Source of the DNA: Methylococcales bacterium
GTDB taxonomy: Bacteria > Pseudomonadota > Gammaproteobacteria > Methylococcales > Methylomonadaceae
Direction of reading: 5' to 3'
DNA length: 36,506 nt
Assembly (NCBI GenBank): GCA_030693155.1
Contig: JAUYBJ010000198.1
Coordinates: 1-36,506, forward strand
Shown here: positions 8,880 to 18,272 of the stretch, in pieces
Layout: each line of letters starts with the position of its first letter
Numbering within the stretch: position 1 is the first letter of the stretch
Notes under the pieces: generated by a model
What the model was told of the DNA's origin: nothing
The model's input: only the letters and a program-made list of their open reading frames with translations
Database searches by the model: none
Translations under genes and position numbers: made by a program

Positions 8880-10333
8880 CAAAGAAGTACCACATCATAC
8901 TGTTCCTGATTGTATTCTGATTCGGCTCTGAACTTGATTTGTACATCTAAAAATATCTCTAACTCTGCCAGCATATCGGCTTCTTCATCCAGTAACATAT
9001 CGACCACCGTATTAGAGGCAAGTACCAGTAAGGTTTGTACCTTATATAAGCGCACTTCACGAATAATTTCCCGAAAAATTTCCAGACACATCGACTCGGC
9101 AGTTTTTAACACCCCGCGTCCACCACACGCCCCGCAAGGTTCACAGAGAATATGCTCCAGACTTTCGCGGGTGCGTTTGCGCGTCATTTCCACCAAACCC
9201 AGAATGGATACTTCGGTAATTTTGGTTTTTGCCCAGTCTTTGGCTAAATTCCGCTCCAAGGCTTGCAACACCTGTTGCTTATGCTCTTCGCTTTTCATGT
9301 CAATAAAATCAATGATGATGATGCCGCCCAGATTACGCAAGCGCAGTTGCCGCGCGATGGTTTGCGCCGCTTCCAGATTGGTTTTAAAAATGGTTTCTTC
9401 CAGATTGCGCCCGCCGACGTAACTGCCTGTATTGACATCTACCGTGGTCATGGCTTCGGTCTGGTCAAATACCAGATGACCGCCTGATTTTAATTTAACT
9501 TTACGTTCTAACGCGCGTTTAATTTCATCTTCCACATTGTAAATATCAAACACAGGGCATTCACCCGTGTAATGTTCAATAATGGGGACGATTTCGGGAG
9601 CAAACACCTCGGCAAATTCAATTAATTTATGATAGGTTTCTTTGGAATCGACGCGAATCCGTTCCAGCCCTTCTTTATGTAAATCGCGCAAAGTACGGAC
9701 GCTGAGCGGTAAATCTTTATGAATAAAGGACTTCGCTTTGGTGGTGATGATTTTTTCGGAGATGGATTCCCACAATTTCAACAAAAACATCATATCAGCA
9801 ACCAGAATGTCTTCTTCCACACATTCTGCCGCCGTTCTGGCAATAAAGCCGCCGCAGTTATGTTCCTGTCTGAAGGCTTCTACACAGGTTCGCAAGCGGT
9901 TGCGCTCAGGTTCGCACTCGATACGTTGCGACACCCCCGACATATTGGCATAAGGCATATAGACCTGAAAGCGCGACGGAATGGATATATCGGTAGTCAA
10001 TCGCGCGCCTTTTGTACCCAGCGGATCTTTGACTACCTGCACAATAATATGCTGCCCTTCATGCAGATAATGCTCAATATTCTCCGATCCCGTGCGTTCC
10101 AGTTCCTGCGTCGATAAATCCGACAAATGCAAAAATGCCGCTTTAGGTAAACCAATATCAACAAACGCCGCCTGCATTCCCGGCAATACCCGACACACTT
10201 CGCCTTTATAAATATTGCCGACCAAGCCGCGTTCACGACTGCGCTCAATAATCAGCTCCTGCAATACGCCATTTTCAATGACGGCAACGCGGGTTTCAGG
10301 CGGGGTAATGTTGATTAAAATTTCTTCGCTCAT
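8879..10333 (-). CDS. rng: Ribonuclease G
   Basis: The 484-residue protein has the RNase E/G catalytic core without the long RNase E C-terminal scaffold, so it is RNase G, an endonuclease for 16S rRNA 5'-end maturation and mRNA decay. An N-terminal S1 domain is seen at about residues 36-115 (GNIYKGEVCRVLPGMQAAFV). The magnesium-binding aspartates are Asp299 in TVDVNTG and Asp342 in IIIDFIDM. The zinc-link cysteines are in CEPCGACGG (397-404). It lies downstream of maf and upstream of yhdP, the usual order. A fourfold TTATAG repeat sits 8 bp upstream of its ATG, and no clear Shine-Dalgarno sequence is seen. Confidence 0.97.
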   Translation of the reverse strand: MSEEILINITPPETRVAVIENGVLQELIIERSRERGLVGNIYKGEVCRVLPGMQAAFVDIGLPKAAFLHLSDLSTQELERTGSENIEHYLHEGQHIIVQVVKDPLGTKGARLTTDISIPSRFQVYMPYANMSGVSQRIECEPERNRLRTCVEAFRQEHNCGGFIARTAAECVEEDILVADMMFLLKLWESISEKIITTKAKSFIHKDLPLSVRTLRDLHKEGLERIRVDSKETYHKLIEFAEVFAPEIVPIIEHYTGECPVFDIYNVEDEIKRALERKVKLKSGGHLVFDQTEAMTTVDVNTGSYVGGRNLEETIFKTNLEAAQTIARQLRLRNLGGIIIIDFIDMKSEEHKQQVLQALERNLAKDWAKTKITEVSILGLVEMTRKRTRESLEHILCEPCGACGGRGVLKTAESMCLEIFREIIREVRLYKVQTLLVLASNTVVDMLLDEEADMLAELEIFLDVQIKFRAESEYNQEQYDVVLL

Positions 10334-10340
10334 AATGTTT

Positions 10341-10364
10341 TTATAGTTATAGTTATAGTTATAG
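10341..10364. repeat. Hexamer tandem repeat (TTATAG x4) just upstream of rng
   Basis: Four perfect TTATAG copies lie in the 5' leader of rng, 8-31 bp before its ATG. Read on the minus strand they give overlapping TATAAC strings, each resembling a -10 box. The unit is 6 bp, so copy changes would alter spacing or promoter number but not a reading frame. Confidence 0.8.
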
Positions 10365-10380
10365 GATGGGCTGAGTCATG

Positions 10381-10451
10381 TAGGGTGGGCAGCGTTTTTC
10401 TGCCCACTGATTATCGGTAAATGGTGGGCAAAAAAGCGTTGCCCACTCTAC
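10381..10451. repeat. Paired REP-like palindromes (BIME-like) between maf and rng
   Basis: Two hairpins occur in opposite orientation: GTGGGCAG/CTGCCCAC (10385-10392, 10400-10407) and GTGGGCAA/TTGCCCAC (10424-10431, 10439-10446). The second unit, reverse-complemented, closely matches the first, including the outer GTAGGGTGGGCA and TGCCCACTCTAC ends. This is the layout of a REP pair. It differs in sequence from the REP near the RAYT gene. Confidence 0.75.
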
Positions 10452-10456
10452 GCAAG

Positions 10457-11032
10457 CTACACGTCTATACCGTGTTGTTTTAAAAGCAGAGCAGTTTCAA
10501 ACAACGGCAACCCCACCACGCCCGAAAAACTGCCCTTAATCGCCGTGACAAACACACTGCCTTTGCCTTGAATGGCATACGCGCCCGCTTTATCCAGCGG
10601 TTCGCCGCTGTGCCAATAATCGAGTATTTCCTGCTCACTCAATTCTTTGAAAGTGACATCGGTAATACTTACTGCTTCACTGTGCGTATTACTGCGTAAA
10701 GAAATCGCACTATACACCTGATGGGTTTTCCCTGATAGCTGGCGCAACATCGTCAGTGCGTCTTCTTTATCTTTAGGTTTGCCCATAATGACATCACCCA
10801 AGATGACGCTGGTATCGGCGGCTAATACAGGTTGTGTCGTCTGCAATAGCGAGGCACATACGGCAGATTTTTCTGCGGCGACCCGCTGTACATAGGCTAA
10901 CGGGGTTTCGTTTATCAATGGCGTTTCATCAATATCCACCGCATACACGGTATGGCGCACGCCTATCTGATCCAGCAGTTCTTTACGACGTGGCGAGGCA
11001 GAAGCCAAAATAAGGGTTGTGTGGTTAGTCAT
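10457..11032 (-). CDS. Maf-family nucleotide pyrophosphatase (YhdE type, dTTP/UTP)
   Basis: The chosen ATG at 11032 gives 191 residues and has AGGA upstream (caggaatacccATG). The longer frame adds 11 residues that do not look like Maf. The N-terminal signature ASASPRRKELLDQIG and the later AADTSVILGDVIMGKP are Maf motifs. DKAGAYAIQGKGSVFV and SGVVGLPLFET match the YhdE branch, which hydrolyses dTTP, UTP and modified pyrimidine nucleotides as a house-cleaning enzyme in the cytosol. It is the first gene of the maf-rng-yhdP-tldD cluster here. In Escherichia coli mreBCD precede it, but here the neighbour is lpd, 204 bp away. Substrate choice is inferred from the subfamily. Confidence 0.93.
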   Translation of the reverse strand: MTNHTTLILASASPRRKELLDQIGVRHTVYAVDIDETPLINETPLAYVQRVAAEKSAVCASLLQTTQPVLAADTSVILGDVIMGKPKDKEDALTMLRQLSGKTHQVYSAISLRSNTHSEAVSITDVTFKELSEQEILDYWHSGEPLDKAGAYAIQGKGSVFVTAIKGSFSGVVGLPLFETALLLKQHGIDV

Positions 11033-11106
11033 GGGTATTCCTGACATCTGTTTCAAGGCGGGCATTGTAAATCAGGAACGATGGCTTAAGTAGCAGAAAA
11101 ACAATT

Positions 11107-11202
11107 AGTAGGGTATTAAATCTGGTGTTTAATGACTGCCAGTCCTTGAAGGACTGGCAGTCATTAGTATCCCAGTAACAGGTTTAACCCACTACCAAAC
11201 AA
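11107..11202. repeat. Long palindromic element (MITE/REP-like) between lpd and maf
   Basis: The core, 11130-11166, is an almost perfect palindrome: 18-bp arms (TAATGACTGCCAGTCCTT and its complement) around one central base. Flanking sequence adds an imperfect outer match (GTAGGGTATTAAATCTG against the complement of CAGGTTTAACCCACTAC), extending it to about 95 bp. No T-run follows the core, so it is not a plain intrinsic terminator. It could still act as an mRNA 3'-end barrier for lpd. Confidence 0.75.
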
Positions 11203-11235
11203 TTAACAGCATTTGCGGATTCCGATGTTTGCAGG

Positions 11236-12687
11236 TTATTTGCTCAACAACGAATACAGAGATTTGTTTTTCAGTCCTAATGCCGCTTCGTGCAGGGCTT
11301 CGCACAGGGTAGGGTGGGCGTGTATGGTGCGCGCGAGGTCTTCGCTGCTGGCAGAAAATTCCATTGCCAGAACCGCTTCGGCAATCAGTTCCGAGGCGTG
11401 TGAGCTGATGATATGAACACCGAGTAATGCGTCGGTATCGGCATGGGCAATCATTTTTACCAGACCTTCGGTTTTGCCTGTTGCCTGAGCGCGGACGTTG
11501 GTTTTGAGCGGAAAACTACTTACTTTTATGGATTCGCCCATGGCGCGTAAGGCTTGTTCGGTTTGCCCGACCCACGCGATTTCAGGATCGGTATAAATAA
11601 CGCTGGGCAGTACGTCATAATCAATCGGATTGTGAATACCGGCAATTTGTTCGGCGACAAATACACCTTCTTCTATGCCTTTGTGCGCCAGCATCGGCCC
11701 TAATAAGGATAAATCGCCGATGGCATACACGCTGGGTAGATTGGTGCGGCAGTTTTCATTGACATGAACGTAGCCATTTTCATCCAGCAATAATTCGGCA
11801 TTGGGGTCGGCTAAACTTTCGGTGTTGGGAGTGCGACCAGAAGCAACAATCAGTTTATCAACGCGCAGAGTGTGCGTGCCATCGCGGTCTTGATAGTCGA
11901 TGGTGACTTTTTTGTGGTCTTTTTTAGCAGAGGTGACACGCGCACCCATGCGTATTTCCAAACCTTGTGATGTGTAGATTTGAAAGGCTTCAGTGGCGAG
12001 TTGTTCATCGAGCAGTGATAAGAATTTTTCTTGAGCGTCCAGTAAAATAACTTCTACCCCTAAGCGACTCCAGATACTGGCCAATTCCAGTCCAACCACA
12101 CCCGCGCCGATAATGGCTAATTTTTTGGGGACAGCGGTTAAATTCAGCGCGGCGACCGAGTCGATAATGAATTCATTATCCACAGGGGCGCAGGCTAATT
12201 TAATCGGGGTGGAGCTGGTTGCCAGAATAATATGATTGGCTTCCAGTATGACCGTCGGGCGTACTGCATCATCAACAAAGGTGACTTCAACTTGTCGGTT
12301 GTTGAGTAATCTGCCTCTGGCAGGGTAACGGTCAATATGGTGATACGCAAAGGATTCGGCAATATTGAGTCTGAGATTTTGAATAATATCGTCTTTACGT
12401 TTGACCATTTGCGCCACGTCCAGTGTGACGGCTTGCGCGGATATGCCGTGATTTTTCAGCTCATGCGTAAGCGTGTAGTAAATTTTGGCAGATTCCAGTA
12501 ATGCCAAGGAAGCAAGGCAACCCGCATTAAGAAAAAATCCGCCCAGACCGCTTTGACCGTTTTTATCCAGCCAATTATCAATGCAAGCCGTCTTTAAGCC
12601 GAGTTGAGCACAACGCAGGGCGGCGGTATAACCCGCAGGGCCTGCACCGATAACGATAACGTCATAATGTGTTTGTGAGTCTGTCAT
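11236..12687 (-). CDS. Dihydrolipoyl dehydrogenase-like E3 protein with degenerate redox-disulfide motif
   Basis: The 483-residue flavoprotein has an N-terminal FAD fold (VIVIGAGPAGYTAALRCAQL), an NAD-binding fold (LAIIGAGVVGLELASIWSRL), the second FAD motif (VYAIGDLSLLGP) and the C-terminal dimer domain with catalytic His458/Glu463 (HAHPTLCEALHEAA). It follows sucB by 4 bp, the usual place for the E3 subunit that reoxidises lipoamide. The active site is unusual. The family motif GGTCLNVGCIPSK reads GGFFLNAGCLASL here, so the first cysteine is Phe52, only Cys57 remains, and the usual Lys is Leu61. The family's normal disulfide chemistry should not be possible. Either it has another role, or a second Lpd serves the complex. 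The rest of the fold looks intact, which argues against simple decay. Confidence 0.88.
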   Translation of the reverse strand: MTDSQTHYDVIVIGAGPAGYTAALRCAQLGLKTACIDNWLDKNGQSGLGGFFLNAGCLASLALLESAKIYYTLTHELKNHGISAQAVTLDVAQMVKRKDDIIQNLRLNIAESFAYHHIDRYPARGRLLNNRQVEVTFVDDAVRPTVILEANHIILATSSTPIKLACAPVDNEFIIDSVAALNLTAVPKKLAIIGAGVVGLELASIWSRLGVEVILLDAQEKFLSLLDEQLATEAFQIYTSQGLEIRMGARVTSAKKDHKKVTIDYQDRDGTHTLRVDKLIVASGRTPNTESLADPNAELLLDENGYVHVNENCRTNLPSVYAIGDLSLLGPMLAHKGIEEGVFVAEQIAGIHNPIDYDVLPSVIYTDPEIAWVGQTEQALRAMGESIKVSSFPLKTNVRAQATGKTEGLVKMIAHADTDALLGVHIISSHASELIAEAVLAMEFSASSEDLARTIHAHPTLCEALHEAALGLKNKSLYSLLSK

Positions 12688-12691
12688 AGTC

Positions 12692-13921
12692 TTAAATGTT
12701 CAGCAGTAGGTGGGCGGGCGATTCCAGACACTCTTTAATGGTGACCAGAAACTGTACGGCTTCGCGACCATCAACCAGACGATGATCATAAGAAAGTGCG
12801 AGATACATGATGGGTCTGATAACAATCTGACCATTTTCGACCACTGCGCGTTCCTTGATGGCGTGCATTCCCAAGATGGCGCATTGTGGCGGGTTGAGTA
12901 TCGGGGTGGACAGCATTGAGCCGAATACGCCGCCATTGGTAATGGTAAACGTGCCGCCTTTTAAGTCATCATAAGTCAGCGTGTTGTCACGGGCTTTGCC
13001 GCCGAAGTCACTGATTGTTTTTTCGATACCTGCAAAATCCAGTTGATCGGCATCACGCAACACAGGCACGATTAAGCCGCGCGGGGTGCTGACTGCGATA
13101 CCTAAATCATAATAGCCATGATAAATAATATCGGTTTCATCAATAGAGGCATTGATGGCAGGGAATTTTTTTAATGCTTCGATAGAGGCTTTGACAAAAA
13201 AGGACATGAAACCGAGTTTGATGTTATGTTTTTGTTCAAAGCGGTTTTTGTACTGGTTGCGTAAATCCATAACCGCCTGCATATTCACTTCATTAAACGT
13301 AGTGAGCATGGCAGCGTTTTGTTGCGCTTGTAATAAGCGTTCGGCAATTTTGGCGCGTAAACGGGTCATGGGGACGCGCTGTTCTGGACGTAAACTGGCG
13401 GGCGGTAGCGTAAGTTCGTTATGTTTGAAAGTTTCAGTTTTAGGTTCTGCGGGTGCGGGTGCAGGTGTAGCAACGGGCGCAGGTTTTTCAGCTGGTTGTT
13501 TATTGAGATGCTCCATCACATCAACTTTAGTGAGGCGACCGCTTTTGCCTGTGCCTGTGATTTCCGCAGGGTTGAGGTCGTTTTCATTCACTAAACGGCG
13601 CACTGAGGGGCTGAGTGGAATGTCGGCTTCTTTATGTTCAACAGCCGATTTTACGTCCGTCGCAGGTGCGGCGGCCTGTACATCCTGTGCGTCTATGATT
13701 GCCAGTAGTTCGCCGCTGGTAACTATGTCGCCACTGTCTTTGAGAATTTGGCGCAGCACACCCGCTTCTGGCGCGGTCACTTCAAGCGTGACTTTATCGG
13801 TTTCCAGATCAACAAGACTTTCGTTTTTGTTTACCGTATCGCCAGCTTGTTTGTGCCAAGTAATCAGTGTTGCGTCTGCAACGGATTCGGGTAAAACGGG
13901 TACTAAGACTTCAATGCTCAT
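12692..13921 (-). CDS. sucB: 2-Oxoglutarate dehydrogenase E2, dihydrolipoyl succinyltransferase
   Basis: The 409-residue protein has the usual E2 layout. A single lipoyl domain covers residues 1-78, with lipoyl Lys43 in [12 protein letters not shown] peripheral-subunit-binding domain follows at about 104-140 ([26 protein letters not shown]), then a Pro/Ala linker (143-162). The catalytic acyltransferase domain ends with SYDHRLVDG (His380, Asp384). It transfers succinyl groups from lipoamide to CoA in the TCA cycle. It starts 2 bp after the sucA stop and ends 4 bp before the lpd start, so the three are one operon. The N-terminal [19 protein letters not shown] is typical of SucB. Confidence 0.97.
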   Translation of the reverse strand: MSIEVLVPVLPESVADATLITWHKQAGDTVNKNESLVDLETDKVTLEVTAPEAGVLRQILKDSGDIVTSGELLAIIDAQDVQAAAPATDVKSAVEHKEADIPLSPSVRRLVNENDLNPAEITGTGKSGRLTKVDVMEHLNKQPAEKPAPVATPAPAPAEPKTETFKHNELTLPPASLRPEQRVPMTRLRAKIAERLLQAQQNAAMLTTFNEVNMQAVMDLRNQYKNRFEQKHNIKLGFMSFFVKASIEALKKFPAINASIDETDIIYHGYYDLGIAVSTPRGLIVPVLRDADQLDFAGIEKTISDFGGKARDNTLTYDDLKGGTFTITNGGVFGSMLSTPILNPPQCAILGMHAIKERAVVENGQIVIRPIMYLALSYDHRLVDGREAVQFLVTIKECLESPAHLLLNI

Positions 13922-13923
13922 GT

Positions 13924-16755
13924 TTATTTTCCTGAAAGTTTGCCGTAGAGCGCGTCATGCACGACGGCTTTTTGTTGTTCGATATGGACGTGAAACTTAC
14001 CTACCGCTGGTGATGCAGAGGCTTCGCGCCCTGCGTAAGTCACCGTGATGCGCGGGTCTAAGCTATCAATGAAATGATGGTTGGAATTATACCAAGCCCC
14101 TTGGTTTTTAGGTTCTTCCTGACACCAGACAAATTCTTTTAAATGCGCGTACTTGGCTATTTCAGCTTTGAATGCGTCGATAGGAAACGGGTACAGTTGT
14201 TCAATACGCGCAATGGCAACGTGTTTAAGTGCTTCTTTATCTTCACGTCGCGCCTCCAGTAAGTCGTAATACACCTTACCTGAACAGAGTATCAAACGAG
14301 TGACCTTTTTCGGGTTGATTTCATCCTGTTCGCCGATAACAGGTTGAAAGTGTCCCGTCGTCAAATCTTCCAGTGTTGATACCGCCAGTTTATGACGTAA
14401 TAAACTTTTGGGACTCATGATAATTAACGGTTTGCGATACGGGCGGTGCATTTGCCGACGTAATAAATGGAAAATCTGCGCGGGCGTGGTCGGGTTGCAG
14501 ACCTGCATATTATGTTCGGCACACAGCTGTAAATAGCGTTCCAAGCGTGCTGAGGAATGTTCAGGGCCTTGCCCTTCAAAGCCGTGCGGCAATAACATGA
14601 CCAAACCGCATAACCGTCCCCATTTGGTTTCGCCCGAACTGATGAACTGGTCGATAACCACTTGCGCACCATTGGCAAAATCGCCGAATTGCGCTTCCCA
14701 TATCACCAGCGTAGTGGGCGTGGTGGTGCTGTAACCGTATTCAAAACCCAATACGCCTGCTTCGGACAGTAGCGAATCAAAAATCTGCACATCGCCTTGT
14801 TGTTCAGTCAGGTTTTGAATGGGAATGTAGGTGGTGTTATTGATTTGATTATGTAACACCGCGTGTCGATGTACAAATGTACCGCGCCCTACATCTTGCC
14901 CTGTTAATCGAATATTATATTTTTCCGCTGCTAAACTGGCATAGGCTAAGTTTTCAGCAAATCCCCAATCCAAAGGCATTGCCCCTGCTGCCATTTTGCC
15001 GCGATTTTCTATGACCTTGGCAACACGCGGATGTAATTCAAAGCCTGTAGGCAAATTCTGCATACGCAAATTATAAAACCGCAGTTGTTCCATCGAAATG
15101 TTGGTGTTGCAGGGTGTTTCCCAAGTGTTACCCAGAAATTGATTCCATTGTTTAGTGTACGCATAGTGATCGCCCGTTAATACGGGGCGGGATACCACTT
15201 GTCCTGTTTCTAATAAGTTTTGGTAATCCTGTTCCATTGCCGTTGATTGTTCGGGGGTAATCACACCTTCACCAATCAGTTTTTCTGCGTACAGTTTGCG
15301 TGTCGTTTTGTGACTGCGAATTTTTTTGTACATCAGCGGCTGGGTAGTCGCAGGTTCATCGGCTTCGTTATGTCCAAGGCGGCGATAGCAGATAAGGTCG
15401 ATAACCACGTCTTTTTGAAACATCATCCGATAATCCAACGCGAGACGTGTCACAAACAACACTGCTTCGGGGTTGTCACCGTTGACATGAAATACGGGCG
15501 CGTGAATCATGCTGGCAATATCGGTGCAGTACAGGGTACTGCGGGCATCTTCGGGATTGCTGGTGGTAAAGCCGATTTGGTTGTTAATGACAATATGCAC
15601 TGTGCCGCCTGTGCTGAAAGCGCGGGTTTGTGACATATTGAGGGTTTCCATGACGATACCTTGCCCAGACATGGCGGCATCACCGTGAATCAGGATGGGA
15701 ATAACCAAGGCTTTGCCGTTGTCACCCGTGCGATCCTGACGGGCTTTAACCGAGCCTTCGACCACAGGATTGATAATTTCTAAATGCGAGGGGTTGAAGG
15801 CGAGGGTTAAATGCACCGCACCGCCCTCTGTGCCGACATCGGATGAAAAACCCATGTGATATTTAACATCGCCTGATTTCACACCGGGGGAAGGTGTGGA
15901 TTTGCCGACAAATTCATCAAATAAACTGGCAGGGCTTTTGCCTAATATATTAACCAGTACATTCAAGCGTCCACGATGCGCCATACCGATAACGACTTCT
16001 TTAACGCCTTTCGCGCCCGCACATTGAATCAGTTCATCCAATGCGGGAATTAAGGCTTCGCCGCCTTCTAAAGAAAAGCGTTTTTGCCCGACAAATTTGT
16101 TTTGTAAATGGGTTTCTATGCCTTCGGCGGCGGTTAATAATTTTAACGCCCAGCGTTTTTTTTCATCGGCTGTTATCAGATTAGTTTTAGAGCTTTCCAG
16201 ACGCATGATTAACCAGCGGCGAATTTGCGTATCAACGATGTGCATATACTCATAGCCGATACTGCCGCAATAAATTTCTTTTAAACTGGTAATAATGTCG
16301 CGTAACGGTAAGCGTTCAATGCCGTATAACGCCCCTGTATCAAACAAGGTATCCATATCAGGTTCGGCAAGACCGTAATAGCTGGGGTCAAGATCAGGCG
16401 GGGCTGGATTGGTTGCACCTAAGGGATTGTTGTTGGCGATTTGATGTCCACGCACGCGGTAATGATTAATCAAGCGGGCAACAGCAGATTGTTTTTGTAC
16501 GCTTTCTTGGGTGAAGCCTTGTAATTGCGCCAGTCTGTTGGGCGATTTGACGGCTAACTGTGCAAAACGTTCGACCACTGCACTGTGCGGCGTTTCATAA
16601 GTGCTGCCTTGATGAATGGTATTGAAGTGTTCTTGCCAGCTGGGTTCAACCGACTCTGGGTCTTCTAAAAAACGTTCGTACAAGTTTTCAATAAAGCTGG
16701 CGTTGCTGCCATAAAGTGACGATGAATCTTGAAAAAGTTTAATCAGTTTACTCAT
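13924..16755 (-). CDS. sucA: 2-Oxoglutarate dehydrogenase E1 component
   Basis: The 943-residue protein matches full-length SucA. It contains the N-terminal E1 segment ([19 protein letters not shown] style helix), the active-site block [20 protein letters not shown], the thiamine-diphosphate region [19 protein letters not shown] with NNQIGFTT, and the C-terminal [20 protein letters not shown] block. It decarboxylates 2-oxoglutarate and passes the succinyl group to the lipoyl arm of SucB. It is the first gene of a tight operon with sucB and the lpd-like gene. A good promoter candidate lies 42-70 bp upstream, and the terminator of the preceding CBS-domain gene separates it from upstream transcription. 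Confidence 0.98.
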   Translation of the reverse strand: MSKLIKLFQDSSSLYGSNASFIENLYERFLEDPESVEPSWQEHFNTIHQGSTYETPHSAVVERFAQLAVKSPNRLAQLQGFTQESVQKQSAVARLINHYRVRGHQIANNNPLGATNPAPPDLDPSYYGLAEPDMDTLFDTGALYGIERLPLRDIITSLKEIYCGSIGYEYMHIVDTQIRRWLIMRLESSKTNLITADEKKRWALKLLTAAEGIETHLQNKFVGQKRFSLEGGEALIPALDELIQCAGAKGVKEVVIGMAHRGRLNVLVNILGKSPASLFDEFVGKSTPSPGVKSGDVKYHMGFSSDVGTEGGAVHLTLAFNPSHLEIINPVVEGSVKARQDRTGDNGKALVIPILIHGDAAMSGQGIVMETLNMSQTRAFSTGGTVHIVINNQIGFTTSNPEDARSTLYCTDIASMIHAPVFHVNGDNPEAVLFVTRLALDYRMMFQKDVVIDLICYRRLGHNEADEPATTQPLMYKKIRSHKTTRKLYAEKLIGEGVITPEQSTAMEQDYQNLLETGQVVSRPVLTGDHYAYTKQWNQFLGNTWETPCNTNISMEQLRFYNLRMQNLPTGFELHPRVAKVIENRGKMAAGAMPLDWGFAENLAYASLAAEKYNIRLTGQDVGRGTFVHRHAVLHNQINNTTYIPIQNLTEQQGDVQIFDSLLSEAGVLGFEYGYSTTTPTTLVIWEAQFGDFANGAQVVIDQFISSGETKWGRLCGLVMLLPHGFEGQGPEHSSARLERYLQLCAEHNMQVCNPTTPAQIFHLLRRQMHRPYRKPLIIMSPKSLLRHKLAVSTLEDLTTGHFQPVIGEQDEINPKKVTRLILCSGKVYYDLLEARREDKEALKHVAIARIEQLYPFPIDAFKAEIAKYAHLKEFVWCQEEPKNQGAWYNSNHHFIDSLDPRITVTYAGREASASPAVGKFHVHIEQQKAVVHDALYGKLSGK

Positions 16756-16796
16756 TAGTAATAGTCATCCAACTTATGCGGTGAGAGTTTTTCTTT

Positions 16797-16825
16797 ATGG
16801 TAAAGCCGAAGTCGGTTATTGCCAA
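16797..16825 (-). promoter_or_regulatory. Candidate sigma-70 promoter for sucA-sucB-lpd
   Basis: On the minus strand TTGGCA (16820-16825) and TACCAT (16797-16802) are separated by exactly 17 bp. They match 5 of 6 and 4 of 6 consensus bases. The start point would lie near 16790, giving a leader of about 35 nt before the sucA ATG. Confidence 0.5.
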
Positions 16826-16876
16826 GCAGTAAGGTAATGAATTGAGTAATTTATTGCGACAGAGCTTTTTTTGAGC

Positions 16877-16906
16877 AAAAAAAAAGCCCCGTTAAGGGGC
16901 TTTTTT
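16877..16906 (-). terminator. Intrinsic terminator after the CBS-domain gene
   Basis: GCCCC/GGGGC stem with a GTTAA loop, flanked by A and T runs on both sides. On the minus strand the stem is followed by nine T. It lies 17 bp after the CBS gene stop and could also stop plus-strand transcription. Confidence 0.9.
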
Positions 16907-16922
16907 CGCTGTGATGCAGTGA

Positions 16923-17384
16923 TTATTTATGGCTAATGCCTGCGGCAATTCGTTTGGCGCGCTCTTCACTGGCTTTTTCAATTTTGGAAAACACGCGCAG
17001 GATGTCGGTTGCCGAGATGATGCCTAACAGATGATTGTCTTTATCAACCACGGGTAACGCACCAATACGATTGTTTGCCATGACAGTTGCCGCTTCCGAG
17101 GCATAGACATCGGCATGAATAGTGATGACTCCCCGGTGCATGATAGTTTGCACTTTTTTGTGGACAACGTGCATTTCTGACTCACCTTCGATGACATTGG
17201 AGTTGTTTTTTGGCCCTAAGACCTTATATAGGTCACGGTCAGACACAATACCAATCACTTTGCCTTTTTCAACCACGGGTAAATGACGGATTTTTTCATA
17301 GTGGATAAGAAAGAAAACCCGATCAATCAAGTCGTGTTGCTCGACGGTAAATACCTTTGTTGTCATTAAATCTTCAACACGCAT
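16923..17384 (-). CDS. Tandem CBS-domain protein
   Basis: The start ATG 17384 is preceded by AAGGAG at good spacing; the longer frame adds 17 residues with no support. The 153-residue protein is two CBS domains with little else: MRVEDLMTTKVFTVEQHDLI...HLPVVEKGKVIGIVSDRDL and VQTIMHRGVITIHADVYASE...GALPVVDKDNHLLGIISATD. A Lys/Arg-rich tail ends it. Stand-alone CBS pairs bind adenosine nucleotides (AMP, ATP, SAM) and usually report energy state to a partner protein, which cannot be named here. It diverges from adk, whose product balances AMP, ADP and ATP; a shared link is suggestive only. It ends at a strong terminator. Confidence 0.9.
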   Translation of the reverse strand: MRVEDLMTTKVFTVEQHDLIDRVFFLIHYEKIRHLPVVEKGKVIGIVSDRDLYKVLGPKNNSNVIEGESEMHVVHKKVQTIMHRGVITIHADVYASEAATVMANNRIGALPVVDKDNHLLGIISATDILRVFSKIEKASEERAKRIAAGISHK

Positions 17385-17416
17385 AATAAACTCCTTAAAA
17401 CTAAGTGAATTGGGAA

Positions 17417-17445
17417 AGGATAGGGAAATAATCAACTTTTTACAA
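17417..17445 (-). promoter_or_regulatory. Candidate promoter of the CBS-domain gene
   Basis: Minus-strand TTGTAA (17440-17445) and TATCCT (17417-17422) are 17 bp apart, each 4 of 6 to consensus. The -35 box lies inside the palindrome at 17431-17460. Confidence 0.35.
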
Positions 17446-17460
17446 GAGATAAAAGTTGAT
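17431..17460. promoter_or_regulatory. Perfect 10-bp inverted repeat, candidate operator between CBS gene and adk
   Basis: ATCAACTTTT (17431-17440) and AAAAGTTGAT (17451-17460) are exact complements around a 10-bp spacer. The 20-bp centre spacing places both half-sites about two helical turns apart, on one DNA face. It overlaps the putative -35 of the CBS gene and lies just upstream of the putative adk -10. No T-tract suggests a terminator. Confidence 0.55.
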
Positions 17461-17461
17461 G

Positions 17462-17470
17462 TGTTATAAA
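17462..17470 (+). promoter_or_regulatory. Candidate extended -10 promoter for adk
   Basis: TGT followed by TATAAA (17465-17470) gives an extended -10 element. No good -35 is present at 17 bp, which extended -10 promoters can tolerate. The leader to the adk ATG would be about 80 nt. Confidence 0.35.
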
Positions 17471-17522
17471 ATGAGCTATCTGGTCATACGTCTTAGTTCG
17501 TTATGACTTATCTAAATTTTAA

Positions 17523-18197
<675 letters not shown>

Positions 18198-18221
18198 GTA
18201 GCACTGATTGGTAGTGTGCAG

Positions 18222-18248
18222 GATGGGTAAAGCGATAGCGTACCCATC
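18222..18248. repeat. REP-like palindrome between adk and asd
   Basis: GATGGGTA (18222-18229) pairs with TACCCATC (18241-18248), with GCGATAGC inside the loop. There is no T-run. The layout resembles other GGATGGG-type palindromes in this window, although the arms differ. Confidence 0.55.
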
Positions 18249-18272
18249 ATTTATAATAAAATGGAGAACAAT

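Noticed and set aside
13152-14048. 298-residue plus-strand open frame
   Set aside because: It is antisense to sucB and the end of sucA, is rich in Cys, Ser and Arg without domains, and has no ribosome site.
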